From Opisthocomus hoazin (taxonomy: Eukaryota > Chordata > Aves > Opisthocomiformes > Opisthocomidae), in NCBI RefSeq assembly GCF_030867145.1, contig NC_134428.1, forward strand, positions 24,097,537-24,161,536: 64,000 bases of DNA, read 5' to 3'. Both the position numbers and the translations under genes were made by a program. The notes below the pieces were generated by a model. That model was not told the origin of the DNA. It saw only the letters and a list, made by a program, of their open reading frames with translations, and did no database searches. Below are positions 26,310-39,130 of this stretch, in pieces; the stretch's first letter is position 1; each line of letters opens with the position of its first letter.

Positions 26310-26342
26310 GGGGATGGGGACAGGGATGGGGACGAGGGGGGG
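26310..26342 (+). other. Predicted G-quadruplex motif
   Basis: Five G-runs (4, 4, 3, 4 and 7 G) are separated by loops of 2-4 nt within 33 bp, meeting the usual G3+N1-7 pattern with spare runs. It lies about 10 kb upstream of the first C1QTNF8 coding exon in a locally GC-rich stretch (26.2-26.4 kb). No gene is attached to it. Confidence 0.6.
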
Positions 26343-28656
26343 CTCCAGGGAGGCTGGGCTGGAGGAGCCCAGCACCGGAGGTGACTCATGGAGAGCTGGA
26401 CGCTGCTCGGGTTCATGCCAGGACAGCAGCAAGCCACTACATTTCACTTCGCTGGTCCTCACTGAAGGAGCCTCCCAGCACAGTACCAGCACCGTGTGTA
26501 AAACCTCCCTGCCCCTTCACACAGGGGCAGCCCTCGCTCCCCAGTAGCCCCTGTTCCCTCTCCTCATCCCTCTGGTTGCAGATTTTTAAATTAAAAAACA
26601 AAAAATCCCCCATGCTTCAGTCTGTTTTAATCACCTGCTAGCTTTATTTAACACCACCAATATAAAAACATTCCCAGCGTAAGTCATCTGCAAGCAATTT
26701 GAGTTCTCGCTTATGTAACCCGGGTCCACCTACAGCTTTAGAGGTTGTGTTGTTCCTATTTAATTCTGCAAAGAAGTGCAAAAGCCCTTTTACATCGTGA
26801 CAGCCGTCTCCTGCCTCTGATGCAGGGCTCTGAACTACAGGGGACAGGTGACTGTCGGGCAGTGGCACAGCGGTGCCGAGCATTTAGGAGCTGGGGCACA
26901 CCAGCACCTGGAGCAGGGATGGGGAACCTCTCTGAGGACCTCGGCTGAGATGTCCACTGCCCAGCTGGGTCAGGGAAGAGCACAGAGGCTTTGAAGGGGT
27001 TTTGAAAAAGCAGAGAGCTTCCCAAGGTGCTCTCATATCTCATCCTTCCTTACATAAGGCAGAGACTGCTTCCAAAATTATTTAAAAAAAGGCATGAGCT
27101 GGCCAGTACATGCCCCCATGACTGGTGGGGTGGTGAAGTGCTGGGCTCTGGCGCAGGGCAGGCGGCAGAGCAGGAGGACTGCGGGGGAGGAACATTTAAA
27201 GCCAGGATTTGTCACCTGAAGCGGGGAAGGGCACGGCGAGAGGAGAAAATGGATGGTTCCCCTCCTGATATTCTCAGGACAAGCGAAAGCATGGCTTTCC
27301 TTTTCCAGCCTCAGTGCAGGAACGATGCTGGAGCTGGTGCTCTATGGCATACCCATCTCTTTGCACTTCCTCTTCTACAATTAACAGCAGGCAGCTGCAA
27401 AACATAAAAAGAAAAAAAGAAAGAAAAAATAAACCCCAGACCAAACCCAACACATTCAGAGCCCAAACCTGGTTTTCAATAAAGCCACCAATCTGCTTTT
27501 CTCCAAGGGCTGGAAACGACCAAGTGCACAAGTTCAGCTAAGTGTGGGCACTAAAATCAAACAGCACCAGTGGGACCAGGGAGGTGTGCGGTGTTCAGCA
27601 CACTCTGAAACCCCCAAGTCTGCTCCGTGCTGTCCCATGCGGCTTTATCTCAGCAGTCCCTTGGGGAAGAGCAAGCTGTGCTGCACCCCACATTATCTCC
27701 TAGCTCAGGGGTGACCCAGCCAGCTCGCAGCAGCGTGCCATGCCGTGCCCAGGGACCGTGGCAGCCCCCAGCCCTCCCGAGGGACTCGCGTGTGGCCGGG
27801 AGCACCGTGTGCCGCTCTGCAGATGGGCCATCCCAGGCAGGATGGGGCTGATGGCTTCTCCGAGGAGGCCCTCTGCTCAGCCTCCTGCGGAGATGGTCTT
27901 CATGTCTCCCATCCCGCACAGACCCTCGTGGCACCCCGGCGGTGACTGCTGCCGTTTGCCAGAGTTGGTCATTCAGTCCCAATTAATGTGAAACCGTGGC
28001 GGCTTGCTCGCCAGCCATTTCTGGGTGTTGTGGAAAAGTTAGTGCAGAACGCACTGCTAGCAAGTAAATAGTGATGGGAGAAGACTGCCTGCAGCCACAG
28101 ACTGAGGAAGTCTCACCCCTGGGCTTGCGTCTGACCTCCCCTTCCTTTCCCACCCGTAGGATGCTAATATTAACCGCATCCTGCCGAGGATGGTTTGGCG
28201 TAAGGCGTTATCCCCTAATCCTGTGAAGGAGGGAGGGAAAACAGCACGCTGCAGCGGCACATCGCCTGCCTGAGGCTGGCCCCAGATCTGCTCGCGCCGA
28301 AGCAAAGAGCCACCCGTTTGTTTTTCAGCGCGGAGGTGCGTGGGACAGCGGGGGTGACATCTTCCCTCGGTGCTGGCCTGTCCCCAGGCATCCGGGGGTA
28401 CACCGGCATCTTCCCTTAGTGTCACTGCAGGGACACTTTCCATGGCTGCACCCCTTCAAGAGGCCTTTGCCACTTCTGCAGTTCATGCACAAAAGCCAGA
28501 GCTTTTCTTGTGGGTTAGTTGTGGGTTTTTCCCCCCCCCTCCTTTCTCCTGCCTAAAAAGATGCTGAAATGTCCCAAAGAAAAATTACTTCCATGTGATC
28601 CGCACTTTCTCTCTTGGCTGGAACACTGGATGTGGTTTTGGGTCTGTGGTTTTTGA

Positions 28657-28677
28657 TTTTTTTTTTTTTTTTTTTTT
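28657..28677. repeat. Poly-T tract (T21)
   Basis: The longest homopolymer in the window, 21 T after GTTTTTGA. No adjacent retrogene body or target-site duplication was recognised, so it is recorded as a simple repeat. Confidence 0.9.
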
Positions 28678-29519
28678 ATTCACAGATTTCTTGGTCTTCA
28701 TTTCCATCATTGTGAGAGGCACCGTGCAACCCGACAGACTGGCTGCGAGTCCTAAGGAAACGATAGCGGGACAAAAGCACAGGAACCCAGCACGAGTTGA
28801 TGCAAGCAAAGAAACCAGAAAAAAACCTGCTTTTGCAAACAACCCAGCTGCTGGGTTTCATAAAGAGCCGGACTGACTTTCAGTGTTTCATTTGGACTCC
28901 AGCTAGGAAGCTGCAGCAGCCACCGAGAACGAAAAAACCTGAATGAACGGCAGCTTTCATATTATGCACCCTGCTAAGCAACAGCAAGGAGAGTAAAAGA
29001 CAGGGGGTTCTGAGTCACAAGGTAAGGTAAATGGGTCTGGATAAGTTGGGGAAAAAAAAATGCTATTACTCTAGGGAACAAAGCGTTCCCACCCTGCAGA
29101 AGCAGGTCGCTTGGGTGAGTCGTAGCAAGAGGTGGTCTCTGCCTGCGCTGCTCCGTCTCGCTTTTTCTGCTTTGCTGCAACAGGCGAAACGAGTCCAAGG
29201 CCAGGTCATTGCTGAGCTGGCTTTAATTTGTGCCTACTAACACTCCTTGTTTCATTAACCGCTGTTAGCACTCCAGAATGATGCTTCCTTCTAGTCTGGT
29301 TTTGCTGTTTGCTGTGGTTGACCAGCGGGACGGAGACAGTGCCCGATCTTGCGTGGCTCCAGTCTGCTGCAGGCTCCTCCGCCGCTGCAGGAGCTGTTTC
29401 CTGGCGTCCTCCGCAGACGTGGAAACTCTCAGGGGACTCTGCTTCTCCGGCCTCACCGGGAACTGCAGCCATTTGAAACGTGCTGCTCACTCCCGAGCTG
29501 TGAGCAGGGGTTTGCAGCC

Positions 29520-29551
29520 GGGATGGGATGGGATAGGATGGGATGGGATGG
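29520..29551 (+). repeat. (GGGAT)n short microsatellite
   Basis: Six GGGAT-type pentamers with one interruption (GGGATAGGATGGG). It has runs of three G every five bases on the plus strand. Confidence 0.9.
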
Positions 29552-32500
29552 TCCTGCTGCTGCCAGCACCCATGTCCTGATGCTCCCACCCACCCAGCCA
29601 GGACAGCACCGCATGGGACCTGCTGCAGGGACACCTCTGCCTGCTTTATTTTGGCACATGGAAAGCCAAGTTCCCAGAGCGGTTGAGTCAGCGGTGGCAA
29701 GTCACGGGAAAGCTGCCTTTCCGCCGGGAAGGGCGAGGGAGGGTTGGGCGCAGTCCACTTTGTCAGGGCAGTGTGCTCTACCAGAGAAGCTGCCCTGGGA
29801 ATCACTTACTGTAACTTGCCCTGTGCCTCGGCACGCTGGGCTGAATCACCGTCTGGGCTTGCTAGGGCGACGGGACCGCTTTCAAGGAGCCGCCCAGCCG
29901 GGAGCAGGGCCATTTCCAGGACATTGCAGGCATGTTCCTGGCATCGGAGGTGCAGGCAAGGACGAGGAGAAGGAGAGAAGGAAGAATTGTTTGTTTAGGA
30001 ACCAGCAAACATGCTTTTGCTCCCTGTCTGTGCGAAGTGTGATAACAGACCAGGAAAGGCAGGACCGTGTGAAGATGCAGATGCCCAGGGGCACAGGACC
30101 GCTTCCAGACAGGCACAGCCTCTCCTCCCACAGCGCCCGCAGGGGTCTGCGCTAAATCCATGCATTCCCCCAGGCCTGAGCCTGTGCAGGTAATAGGAAG
30201 GGAAGTTTGCTTGGGATCCTCATCTCTTCCCATGCCTGGCAGGTGACATTGCAGCTGGAGAGGGCACGTGGTGACCCCATGAGCTGCTGCTGCTCAGTAC
30301 TGCGGGGGTGAAGGTGTTTCACAGCTCCCCTCAGGACAGAGGAATTCAGGCAACTCACCCACACTGGGAACAGACACACACCAAAAAAGCACCAGAAAAT
30401 AAAAAACAGCCCAGATAACTAGAACCTGAGCTACGAACTCAATGACCAAACGTTCACCCAGGCTATTACAAATATGGGTGCAGCCAACGCCCCTGGACTT
30501 CTCCACGCCTGGATCCCAGCTTGGTCTCCATCCCCAGCCCACTCACAACTCGCAGGGCTCCAACCAACCCGGCTGTCTCCAGCAGAACTCCCAACCCCTC
30601 TTCTGCTTCACCCCGGCGCGTTGTATAAACACTGCGGACAAGAGGGCGTTAACGTTGGTCATCTGCAAACCACTGCAGACAGTGGAAATTTTAAACCGCG
30701 CTGCTTTTCGGGATCCAAATATTCTTGTCTGCGAGCCCTCAAATCGCTCCGTGGCTGCAGATGGGCTCCTGATGCTCAGCTGGAGCGAAGCATCTCTGCG
30801 GCATCGTGTCGGAGAGGAGCTGCCCGGCTTTCGGCTCTGGCACTGTGGGCAGAGGAACTGCTGAGCTGTTGTGGCTTTGCCTTGGAAAATGCAAAAGTTC
30901 CTTCAGTGTTTTTGTTTTGGACTTTTCTACAAGAAGTTGCTCATGAAGAAATTTTAGATCCTCCTGGGGAAGAAAATAAAAAAAATCCCAAATAAATCAT
31001 TTCCAAGAGGAAGTCCAGTGTCCAGACAAACCCGGCCCTAACGATGCTTCGTTTCCTGCTGCTGGCGATGCGAGGAGTTCTGGAGCAGTGAGGAGGTCAA
31101 TGCCTGAAAGAAGACAAAAGGTAAAAAAGCAGGACCGGAATATTTTCAGTTTCTGGAACAATGCCGAGGTTCGCGGCTGACACATCCGCGTGTTTTCCAT
31201 CTCTGCAGCGCAAGAAAGGTTTTAGTCTTAACTGCCCTCTTGGGTTTTCAGTCAAGATTTGTCAGTAATTAAAATGGGCAGTGGCTGGCTTTGTCCTGTG
31301 CACCGTGAATTTAAAGCAAAGGTAGTCATAGATTGCTTTTCTGAGCGAAGCCGCAGCAGTATCAGGAAGGAAAATGTTAGCAGAAATTTAAAGGGTGGCT
31401 GAGGGATCCAAAAGCAATTTCTGCCTTGTGAACTCTCGGTATGGCAGTGTGTGAGCTCAGCACGGTCATTAGTAGGATTTATCCTTCAAGCACCCCTGCG
31501 AGGTAAGGACATACTTCCACTGCACCCACTGAAAACACAGGTCTGGGGTAGCTTGAGGCAGATTTGAACCTTTGACGTGACCTGCGCATCCCACAGGGCT
31601 GCTTGCACTGCTGATGGACCGGACCAAGTTTGGCCAGGATCAGGGGACAGGTTGCAAACGCCACATTGCTAACCACAGGGAAAACCTTTTGGTCCAGCCT
31701 CCAGGCTGACTTGCTTTGTATTCTCGCTTTATTTTCTCTGTGTGCAGAGCAAATAAGCTATTTTTGCAGATATTATGGGGATTTGTTACCATTTCTATTG
31801 CCCAGATTTGTTAGTTTACATCAAAGTGTTAAAATTCTGCAGGTACACAGAATCATTAACAAAGCTTTGCATGAGCAAATGTGCCTCATGCATAAGCTGT
31901 CTACCCAGAGCTAGAAGATTAAACTCCATCATGAACCAAAAAAAATCAATCAAGGTGGTCTCTCCAGCTGCAACAGTGTCAAGAAAATCTATTTAAATAA
32001 GAAGTTGCACGCAAGAAGAAAGAATCACATCATTTCACTCCCTGAACTGGAACGAGTGGTTTCTGCCCTTCCCTAGCAAAGGTTTGTGGCATCCCTAAAG
32101 CCCTGCGTGGGAGGGATACGGCTTTTCTTGCTGGCAGACAGCAGGAATGCCAGGTGTCGCCGGAAAACTGGCACTTTCAATGCAGGTTATTCATAGCAGG
32201 TAAAAAAATGTGTAAATAAAAAGCCTGATGGATTATATTGAAGTCAGGGTACTTGCAAGGTCAGTGCAAAGCAAAAATATGGTGTTTAATCATCTGTTCT
32301 GTCTGTCTGGTAGACAGCAGCGTCCCTGGTCTGGGCACTGCATCCTCACCAGCACTGTGCCCGGGCTCTGCTGGTGCAGCACCCATCACAGGGTTCGTGT
32401 GGCCAGCGCTGGTCAGACAGACAGACACACCCTTTCCAAAGGGTCCAAGCAATGGGAGTGCTTGAATTTAATGCAAGGAGACTGCTATTCTTGCTTGCTT

Positions 32501-35500
32501 TTTCTTCTTGTTTTGGGCCAGGCAGAAATACCTGAGCAAACAAATCCCTTTCAGTAATATTTTACTCTTGTCTTTCTACTGAGAAATTCAGAGGGGAAGA
32601 AAAGGGACAGAAAAAGCAAACAGTCTTTTTAAACCTTAGCTAAAGTGTGGTTTCCGTCAAAGAAAGCTTTCATTACGTTTAAACAGCTCTCCAACGATAA
32701 CAGGTATTCTAATCCTATAATGAACACAACCACCAGCCATCCCCATCCCCAAAATTCACTGAAATTAACTGCCTTTTCAACAGGTTCAGATGTCTCATTT
32801 CATCATTCATAAGCTTTCATTTTGTTTGCCAAAATATTAGCCAGAAGACAGATCTGCCTGTTTAGCACATGCAGGATTTCTTCCTTAGCATCAGAGTAAA
32901 TTCACACTTGGTTGTTGGGTTTCATGCTTGTACCACCTGCCGAGGCTGGGGGCTGCGCCGTGCTTCAGTAGCTTTGGAGTGGGGAGGCTCAAAAGTGCTA
33001 TGGGAAGAGCAAATAATTTGTCTTGAAATTTCCTATTGCAACCACATGGACTGTGCGCTCAACCTGGTGGTGAGCTTGCTGCTTCGCAAGCGTTTTGCAA
33101 GAAGTGTCAGAAGCATCAAAACAATTTACATTTTTCTACAAGTTGCAGCAAGCTTTTCAACCGAAACGTTTCAAACTCATCAGTTGTCAATCAACTGTTT
33201 CAAAATGAACCCAAGCTAAAAGCAGAGCCAAAGAAGCGGAATTGAAAAATGGTTTTGAGAGAGGGAGGGCTTCTCCTTGTCCTCACGTGAAACATTTATA
33301 GACTTCAAAGTTTCCAAAGACATGAGACCAGTTTTCCTCCCAGCCATTACGATGTCTGTGTGTCTGTCATCATCTCTGGGTTTTTCTACCCGAGAGCAGA
33401 AACAAGATTTCTGGATTGAACCCAGTTGCGATTTGCAGGTTCCCAGTATGGAAGACAAAGGCAGTTTATAATTGATTTATACTTCCAGTTTTGATCTGTT
33501 GCTTTCAGGATGCTCCTGTATCTCTAGAGTGGTGTCATGAAAGACAACCAAGGAGGAACGTACTCAGTTTTGCAGCCTCGGGGCATTCGGTGTGGTACTC
33601 ATGCATCCTTTCAGGCACGATCGAGCGTGTCGGATCACGGTGGGAAGGAGGATGGGTGTCCCTCCCATGGGGGGATCTGCAAGATGGGCAGGAGAGGCAG
33701 CATCCCAGCCTGTGCTCTGGTCAGTCATGGCCACAGCAGAGCGAAGCTGAGCTTGTTGTCTGCTGTCTTCTCAAGAACATAAACCTGTGCAGCTGAAGTC
33801 AAATCCATCATCGCCACATTTGACAAAATAAAGTCACAATAATTATCTTGGAGGGGGAAAAACCCAAACCGCTAAAAAAAACACCTCTCACTTTACCTCA
33901 CAGATCTTAAATTCTGAGCTTCATCCTTTTTGTATCTTTTTTTTTTTTAACACATCAGATTTGACTTCCCCACCACCGCAAAAGTTACAGTTTTTCTCCT
34001 CTGAAATTTGGCTCAGATCATTATTTTCTCCAGAATGACATGATCTTGTTCTAAGGAAATCCTTACCAGGCTTGTTGCATCATTTGCTTCATTTTTTTTT
34101 TTCTCCAAATGCAATTTCTAGCCAATAACTTGAGTAATTGTTCTTCATGAATCATGCAAGTGGCCACGTTTCTTCAGTGGGTTCTTGGATTACAGTAATA
34201 CAAAATATGAACAACCTGAACACTGATTTTTCACCCAGACTTCTTTTTCCTTAAGTCACTTCTAAAAATAGGAAATTCATCCATCTGACAGAAAATAATG
34301 GCCTATAAAAATGTAAAGTAATTTCTTCATATTTATGCATCCTTTCCCTTCCGCCCATTATGAATACTCCTCTTAATGAATACTCTTTCTCCTTCATGAA
34401 GTTATTATGAGCAATTATGTCCTCTGGTTTTAATGTTCTGATAATGTAATGAAATGCCCTATACTTTATCCCCAAGTTATTGACTACCTGCACTCCTGAG
34501 AAGGCTAAATAGCTTTTAGTCCCAAAGAGGATATATTGGCCCTGATTGCCTGGGACTCAGATTGAACATGGGGTTTTCTGTAGACCGTTACATATACGCA
34601 CAAACTTTAATCACAGCAGAGGAGACCCCAGAAGCATGACGTGGACCCCAAATTCTCTCCGTGGTGCAGACTCTGTGTTCTGGCCACATACGGGCTGGTC
34701 ATTTCTGACCTGCTGTCCATTTAGACTCCCATTGCATTTCTGTTCCTGTTTGGCAGCACAAGGATGGCTTAAGAAGTGAATGAAAATTAAAAAGACTTAA
34801 TGAAAATGAAATTCAGGCCCTGAACACTGATATAAAAGGAGTATTAATCCCTTCTCAGACTTGTACCTGGAATGAGGCACAATTATGAATAGAAAGATCA
34901 TTTCAAGTTATGACAGATTTGATGAAAGAACTTTCCCTGCTGTCAGAAGAAAAGTTATTATGTTGCTGCTAATAAGTATTCATCAGGTTTCCAGGGAGCT
35001 GGATTACACCAAGTAATAAGAGGTGTGAATGACAGTGCTTTTGGGGCAGGTAAGAACTAGAAGAATACATCTCCAAAAAATGCTGGTACAATCCACATAC
35101 CTTGCCTGTATTGACACTTTTTTTGTTGTATTTTCTCAACTGGTCCGTTTTGTGCCCGGTGAAGCCTTTGTAGGGTTCCAAGGCAGGATCCCCTCCCTTG
35201 CTCTGGAGATGAGACCTGTGTGTTCACTGAGCCACTCCTGAAAGCCAGGACATCCAGCTCCTACCTTCCTCACCTATTCCAGGAATTAAAGCTGGTAGAA
35301 GAGGAGCTTAAAAGCTGTTCCCAGCCTGAGGTCAGCAAGAGTCCATCTGACTAATTGGACTTTGGATAACACCCAAAAAGGCATCGGTCCAAAATCTGTC
35401 TTGTGTGAAACACCACTGCAATCAATAGAATGAGGCTAATTATGCATGGTATGAGGAGGCAGATGCCTGTCTCCAGCTCCAATCTCTCCTTATGAAGGAG

Positions 35501-36361
35501 GGTGATGGGGAGAGAGAGAAAGCTCACCTCTGCACCACCCAAAACATTTTTTCCTTTGTTCATTTCAACCAGTATGCAGGGCCTTTGGAGCTCACCAGCA
35601 GCAGATGAAAATGTCATAGATGATCTCAAAAACTAGCATTTGTGCAGAGCAAATCCCAGTTTGGTCTGTTTGGTTGCAGCTATTTGACTTTCCATTCTGC
35701 ACATCGGAAAATAAAAGCGGAAAATGTACACAGAAATTCTGCTAGGAAGAGCACCTGGATATGGTCAAAGCCACAAAATGCTTGACTCGGTCACCTTGGG
35801 AAAAGATTACCAGCAAGAGACTATCTAAAGAGAGAAATGCTTTTGATTTCCCTTCAGGTTTTTCCTCAAAAAATAAATTGGGCTTAGGTACTATGCATTT
35901 AATTAAAGTTTCATTTTCTGCATCTGATTTTGAATTTTTCATGATGGTGATGCAATAAATGAACTAACAGAGCAACACTTCGTGCCTTTACCCAGCAGCT
36001 TTTGCGAGGGCTGTTCCAACAGGAGCCAGGCTGTGAGCATGCCTTGAGCAGAGCTTGCTACAGCAGCTTTAAGCATCTCAGCCTTAGCTTCCAATCGCTG
36101 CAGGCTTGGGGTTGTGGGTTTTTTTTTTTCTTTTGTTTACCTGGTGTCTCATGTCAGATATTTGAACTGTAGGTAATGAGAGACTGGGATTGCCTTTGCC
36201 ATTGCTTGTAAACAGTATGCAGTGGGGCACCCTTCTTACCTGGAGTCTCCTGGTGCCACTACAAGATTAATAATTAATCAGAAGAAATGCACCTTGCGGT
36301 AACATTAACAGATGGCCCGTCTGAACCTCCGATTTGAATCACCACGTTAATCATTTCTGTT

Positions 36362-36392
36362 CCTTTGCTCGGTCCAGCTGGCTCCGCTGAAG
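36362..36392 (+). other. C1QTNF8: Splice acceptor and 15-nt 5' UTR tail of C1QTNF8
   Basis: A pyrimidine-rich tract ends in GGTCCAG (AG at 36376-36377), only 15 nt before the start codon at 36393. The start codon has A at -3 (GAAGATGA), a good initiation context. This implies at least one upstream non-coding exon. I could not locate it; no promoter is visible next to the ATG. Confidence 0.65.
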
Positions 36393-37940
36393 ATGAGCGC
36401 CGTGTTTCTCCTGCTCTTGGTGTCCACTGCAAACGTCGGTGCCGCGCTGGAAAAGGGTCTGCCGAGACGGGAACCGCGGCGCCTCTCGTGTGTGCGATGC
36501 TGCGGGCCTTCAGAGCAGCCCGTCTCCATCATCTCCTCACGATACACGAGGATGAGCAGCGACCCTGCCTACTCAGTACCCAAAGTCCAGCCCACTATAG
36601 ATATCACCATCCTCAAAGGTGGGTAAAGCTGACTACTGTGATAACATCCTTTCTCTTACTTGCTCACCCTCGTTTTGCAGGCTGTGCTCCTCCCTACACT
36701 AAGAAACTCATCCACTTTATCTAACCAAAGGAAGGTCAAGGGGTGACATTGCACAGGCTGTAAACATATGCAAGTGAGAAGAGCCGGCAAAAGGCTTTAG
36801 TCCATTAAAACCCAGTATCACTGGAAGCTCGAGTTAGGTCACACTGAGAACCAGATGCAAATGTTATCGCAGAATTACTAAAGGGTAGGTTTAGAAACTA
36901 GGAAAGATGCTCACGCACTTTTTTCCTTGCACATTTGTTGTCTCAGTAAGAGGCAAACAAAAATGAAGCATGTAATACAGGAGACATGCCAGGGAGTCCT
37001 GTGAGCAGGGTACGCAGACCAGACAGACCCAATCCCTCTCCCAGGCCCAGATCAGACCTCAGTAAAATCAATAACTTTTCTTGCCCAAACCTCTGCATGA
37101 AGGGGCTGGGTTCATGAGTACTGGATTCAGGTAACCAGCCTGGTAAGGTCATGGAGTTTCACTATTGGACATTGAACATTGGCACCACAAGCTCAGCGGA
37201 GTCAATCTCTCACCTGGCATTTTTATCCTTCTGAGAATCTGGAAGGCGCTGGTGTCTGACCAATGCTTCCAGACATCTGTGCTGGGAAACCAGTGTTTTA
37301 GCAGCTGCTTTGCTGGTTGTCTCCAGCAGGATGTGTCTGCAGCCTGGGCTTCACATGATTGTGTTTGACAAGGTTTTCCTTTATGCTTGCAGGTGAGAAG
37401 GGTGAAATGGGAGAGAAGGGGTACCCTGGAGCAGTTGGGAAGGAGGGAGAAAGAGGGCTACGTGGCTTTAATGGACGGAAGGGACAGAAAGGCCAAGCTG
37501 GCCCACAAGGCCATTCCTGCAAGCAGCTCTATGCCGCTTTCTCAGTGGGTCGGAGAAAACCCCTTCATAGCTCAGACTACTTCCAGCACGTCACTTTCGA
37601 CACCGAGTTCGTGAACCTCTACAAGCACTTCAATATGTTCTCGGGGAAGTTCTTCTGCTATGTGGCAGGAATCTACTACTTCAGCCTCAACGTCCACACC
37701 TGGAACTTCAAGGAGACCTACCTGCATTTGATGAAGAATGAGAAAGAGGTGGCCATCCTCTACGCCCAGCCCAGTGATCGGAGCATCATGCAGAGCCAGA
37801 GCCTGATGCTGGACCTGCAGGAAGGAGAGGAGGTCTGGGTGAGGATGTTCAAGCGGGAGCGAGAAAATGCCATTTATAGTGAGGAGTCTGATGTTTACAT
37901 CATCTTCAATGGTCATTTAATCAAGCCAGCCATAGAGTAG
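36393..37940 (+). CDS. C1QTNF8: C1q/TNF-related protein 8 (CTRP8), two coding exons
   Basis: Coding exons are 36393-36618 and 37393-37940, joined through a phase-1 intron (AAAG|GTGGGT ... TTGCAG|GTGAG). This gives 774 nt, or 257 residues plus TAG; from memory human C1QTNF8 has about 252. The hydrophobic signal peptide covers roughly residues 1-18. A CVRCC cluster (C33, C36, C37) probably makes inter-chain disulfides. The segment [10 protein letters not shown] (67-76) leads into 14 perfect Gly-X-Y triplets (76-117), then C118 and a C1q domain (about 119-257) with the family strand GIYYFSLNV at 168-176. There is no N-x-S/T sequon. CTRPs are secreted trimers or oligomers; human CTRP8 is reported to be a ligand of the relaxin receptor RXFP1. 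C1QTNF8 is preferred over C1QTNF1 and C1QTNF6 because of GLPRR before the Cys cluster, PTIDI, exactly 14 triplets, LHSSD, WVRMF and the HLIKPA-type C-terminus. C1QTNF1 is also very similar in the C1q domain, so the family is certain and the exact paralogue highly likely. Confidence 0.87.
36619..37392 (+). other. C1QTNF8: C1QTNF8 intron between coding exons
   Basis: A GT-AG intron of 774 nt in phase 1, splitting the codon of the first collagen-repeat glycine (G76). The donor is AAAG|GTGGGTAA and the acceptor TTTATGCTTGCAG|GTGAGAAG. Reading straight through the donor meets TAA within three codons, so splicing is needed to join signal peptide and collagen/C1q parts. No repeat or other exon is seen inside. 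Confidence 0.85.
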
Positions 37941-39130
37941 CCATTCATCAGCTTCAGGCTCAAAGCTTTGATAGATACATTAGTGTCTTCCCTCTTAGAA
38001 ATGCATATGTCTAGTTCCACTTGGAAGGATTACGGGCCTCCTGGCAGGACTGTCCATCCACACCAAGGACACCTGTGTGGATGGAGGTGACTGTTTCAAG
38101 GTGATGCAACCTACACAAGTACTGAGAAGGCTTCAGCCCTTACGTGTCCTGGAGAAGACGCACGCAGAATGCCCCAGTTCTGCAGTCCTCTATAGATCCC
38201 CAATAATATCCCTGAAGAGTCTACCAAGTTAGTAGCAAAAATTTAACCTCTTCGCTCTGATTTAGAGAAGATATTTTTATTATATCTAAGGGTCATCTTC
38301 AGATATCGGTTATCTGGGTGCTAGTTAAGGAATATCATTACTCCTGCAACAATACTTGAGCATCTTTGTAGTGTGCAGTTTGCTAACAAGAGCCCACGCT
38401 CACCAGCACCTGCATCAGGTCCGCTCCACTCAGGTGGGCAAGAATACACCAGCATCAACAATATTTTGCACAGCACACTTACCCTAAATTATGTTTTTGT
38501 TCCCTTTCATGTAATATTACGGTCAGAGCATAATGCTAGAATTAGATAAATAACAGCATCACAATCTTGCAGAGCTTTTTCAGAGGAACATATTTTTATG
38601 TACAGCTGTAGCCACATGCTATGACTTTGCCAGACTTCTGTACTGCTAGTGATACTTCTCACACAAGAACATCCAGCTTGGCTGGGAACGTATTTCCCAT
38701 TTTAAGGAAAACGGTGGACCCTGCCTTTGGACCCAGTGTCTGAGTGCCCATTGCCAAGCTGGAATTTCAGGCCATGCTCAGGTCTGAAAACTACTCTCTT
38801 GTAGCACCCTCATTTCTGGGAAGTGGAGAAGAAACTGGAAAGAAAAAAGGGTGTTTTATTGCAAGCGGTGACATTTTAGGGAATTTGGTTTCTTTTTTCC
38901 TAAAAATTTATTGACGTAACAGTGGAAAGGTGCACACAGCAGCAAGAAACATCGTTTCCCCCAGTTCCTCCTTGCCCATTCCCCCAGTCTCTTGTTCGCA
39001 TCCCGAGCCGTTTGTATGAAGGCTACATGAAAAGTTCTTGCTAGGCAAACTGCTTCCCTGCTCTTCCTCGCCTGTCCACAGCTATTTGGAAAAGGAGCTG
39101 AAATAAAGATATTGCTTGGAGTACACTTGC
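37941..39130 (+). other. C1QTNF8: Probable C1QTNF8 3' UTR
   Basis: About 1.2 kb follows the TAG stop with no credible open frame. The first AATAAA I find downstream is at 39102-39107, followed within 60 nt by a GT/T-rich stretch (CCTGGTTTTGTTTATTTC), as expected of a cleavage site near 39125. The UTR extent is inferred from this signal only. Confidence 0.5.
39102..39107 (+). promoter_or_regulatory. C1QTNF8: Candidate poly(A) signal AATAAA for C1QTNF8
   Basis: A canonical hexamer in the context GCTGAAATAAAGATATTG, with a T/GT-rich downstream element about 35-55 nt later. It is the first canonical hexamer found after the stop codon; an alternative AATAAA lies near 39361. Confidence 0.5.

Larger units (their letters stand above)
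24791..36361. other. Non-coding DNA upstream of C1QTNF8
   Basis: About 11.6 kb. The non-coding first exon and promoter of C1QTNF8 should lie here or further upstream, but no segment combines CpG density, a TATA box and a donor convincingly. Contains T17, T21, (GGGAT)n and the 26.3 kb G-quadruplex motif. From 33.9 to 35.0 kb it is AT-rich and element-like. No CR1 occurs between 24.8 and 48.4 kb. Confidence 0.5.

Noticed and set aside
29349..30155. 268-codon plus-strand open frame
   Set aside because: It begins at TTG, crosses the GGGAT microsatellite and has low-complexity, Pro/Arg-rich translation without domains.
36365..36724. 119-codon frame overlapping the first C1QTNF8 coding exon
   Set aside because: Shifted-frame shadow; it runs past the splice donor and lacks any domain.
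37572..37916. 114-codon minus-strand frame opposite C1QTNF8 exon
   Set aside because: Antisense shadow of the C1q domain coding exon.
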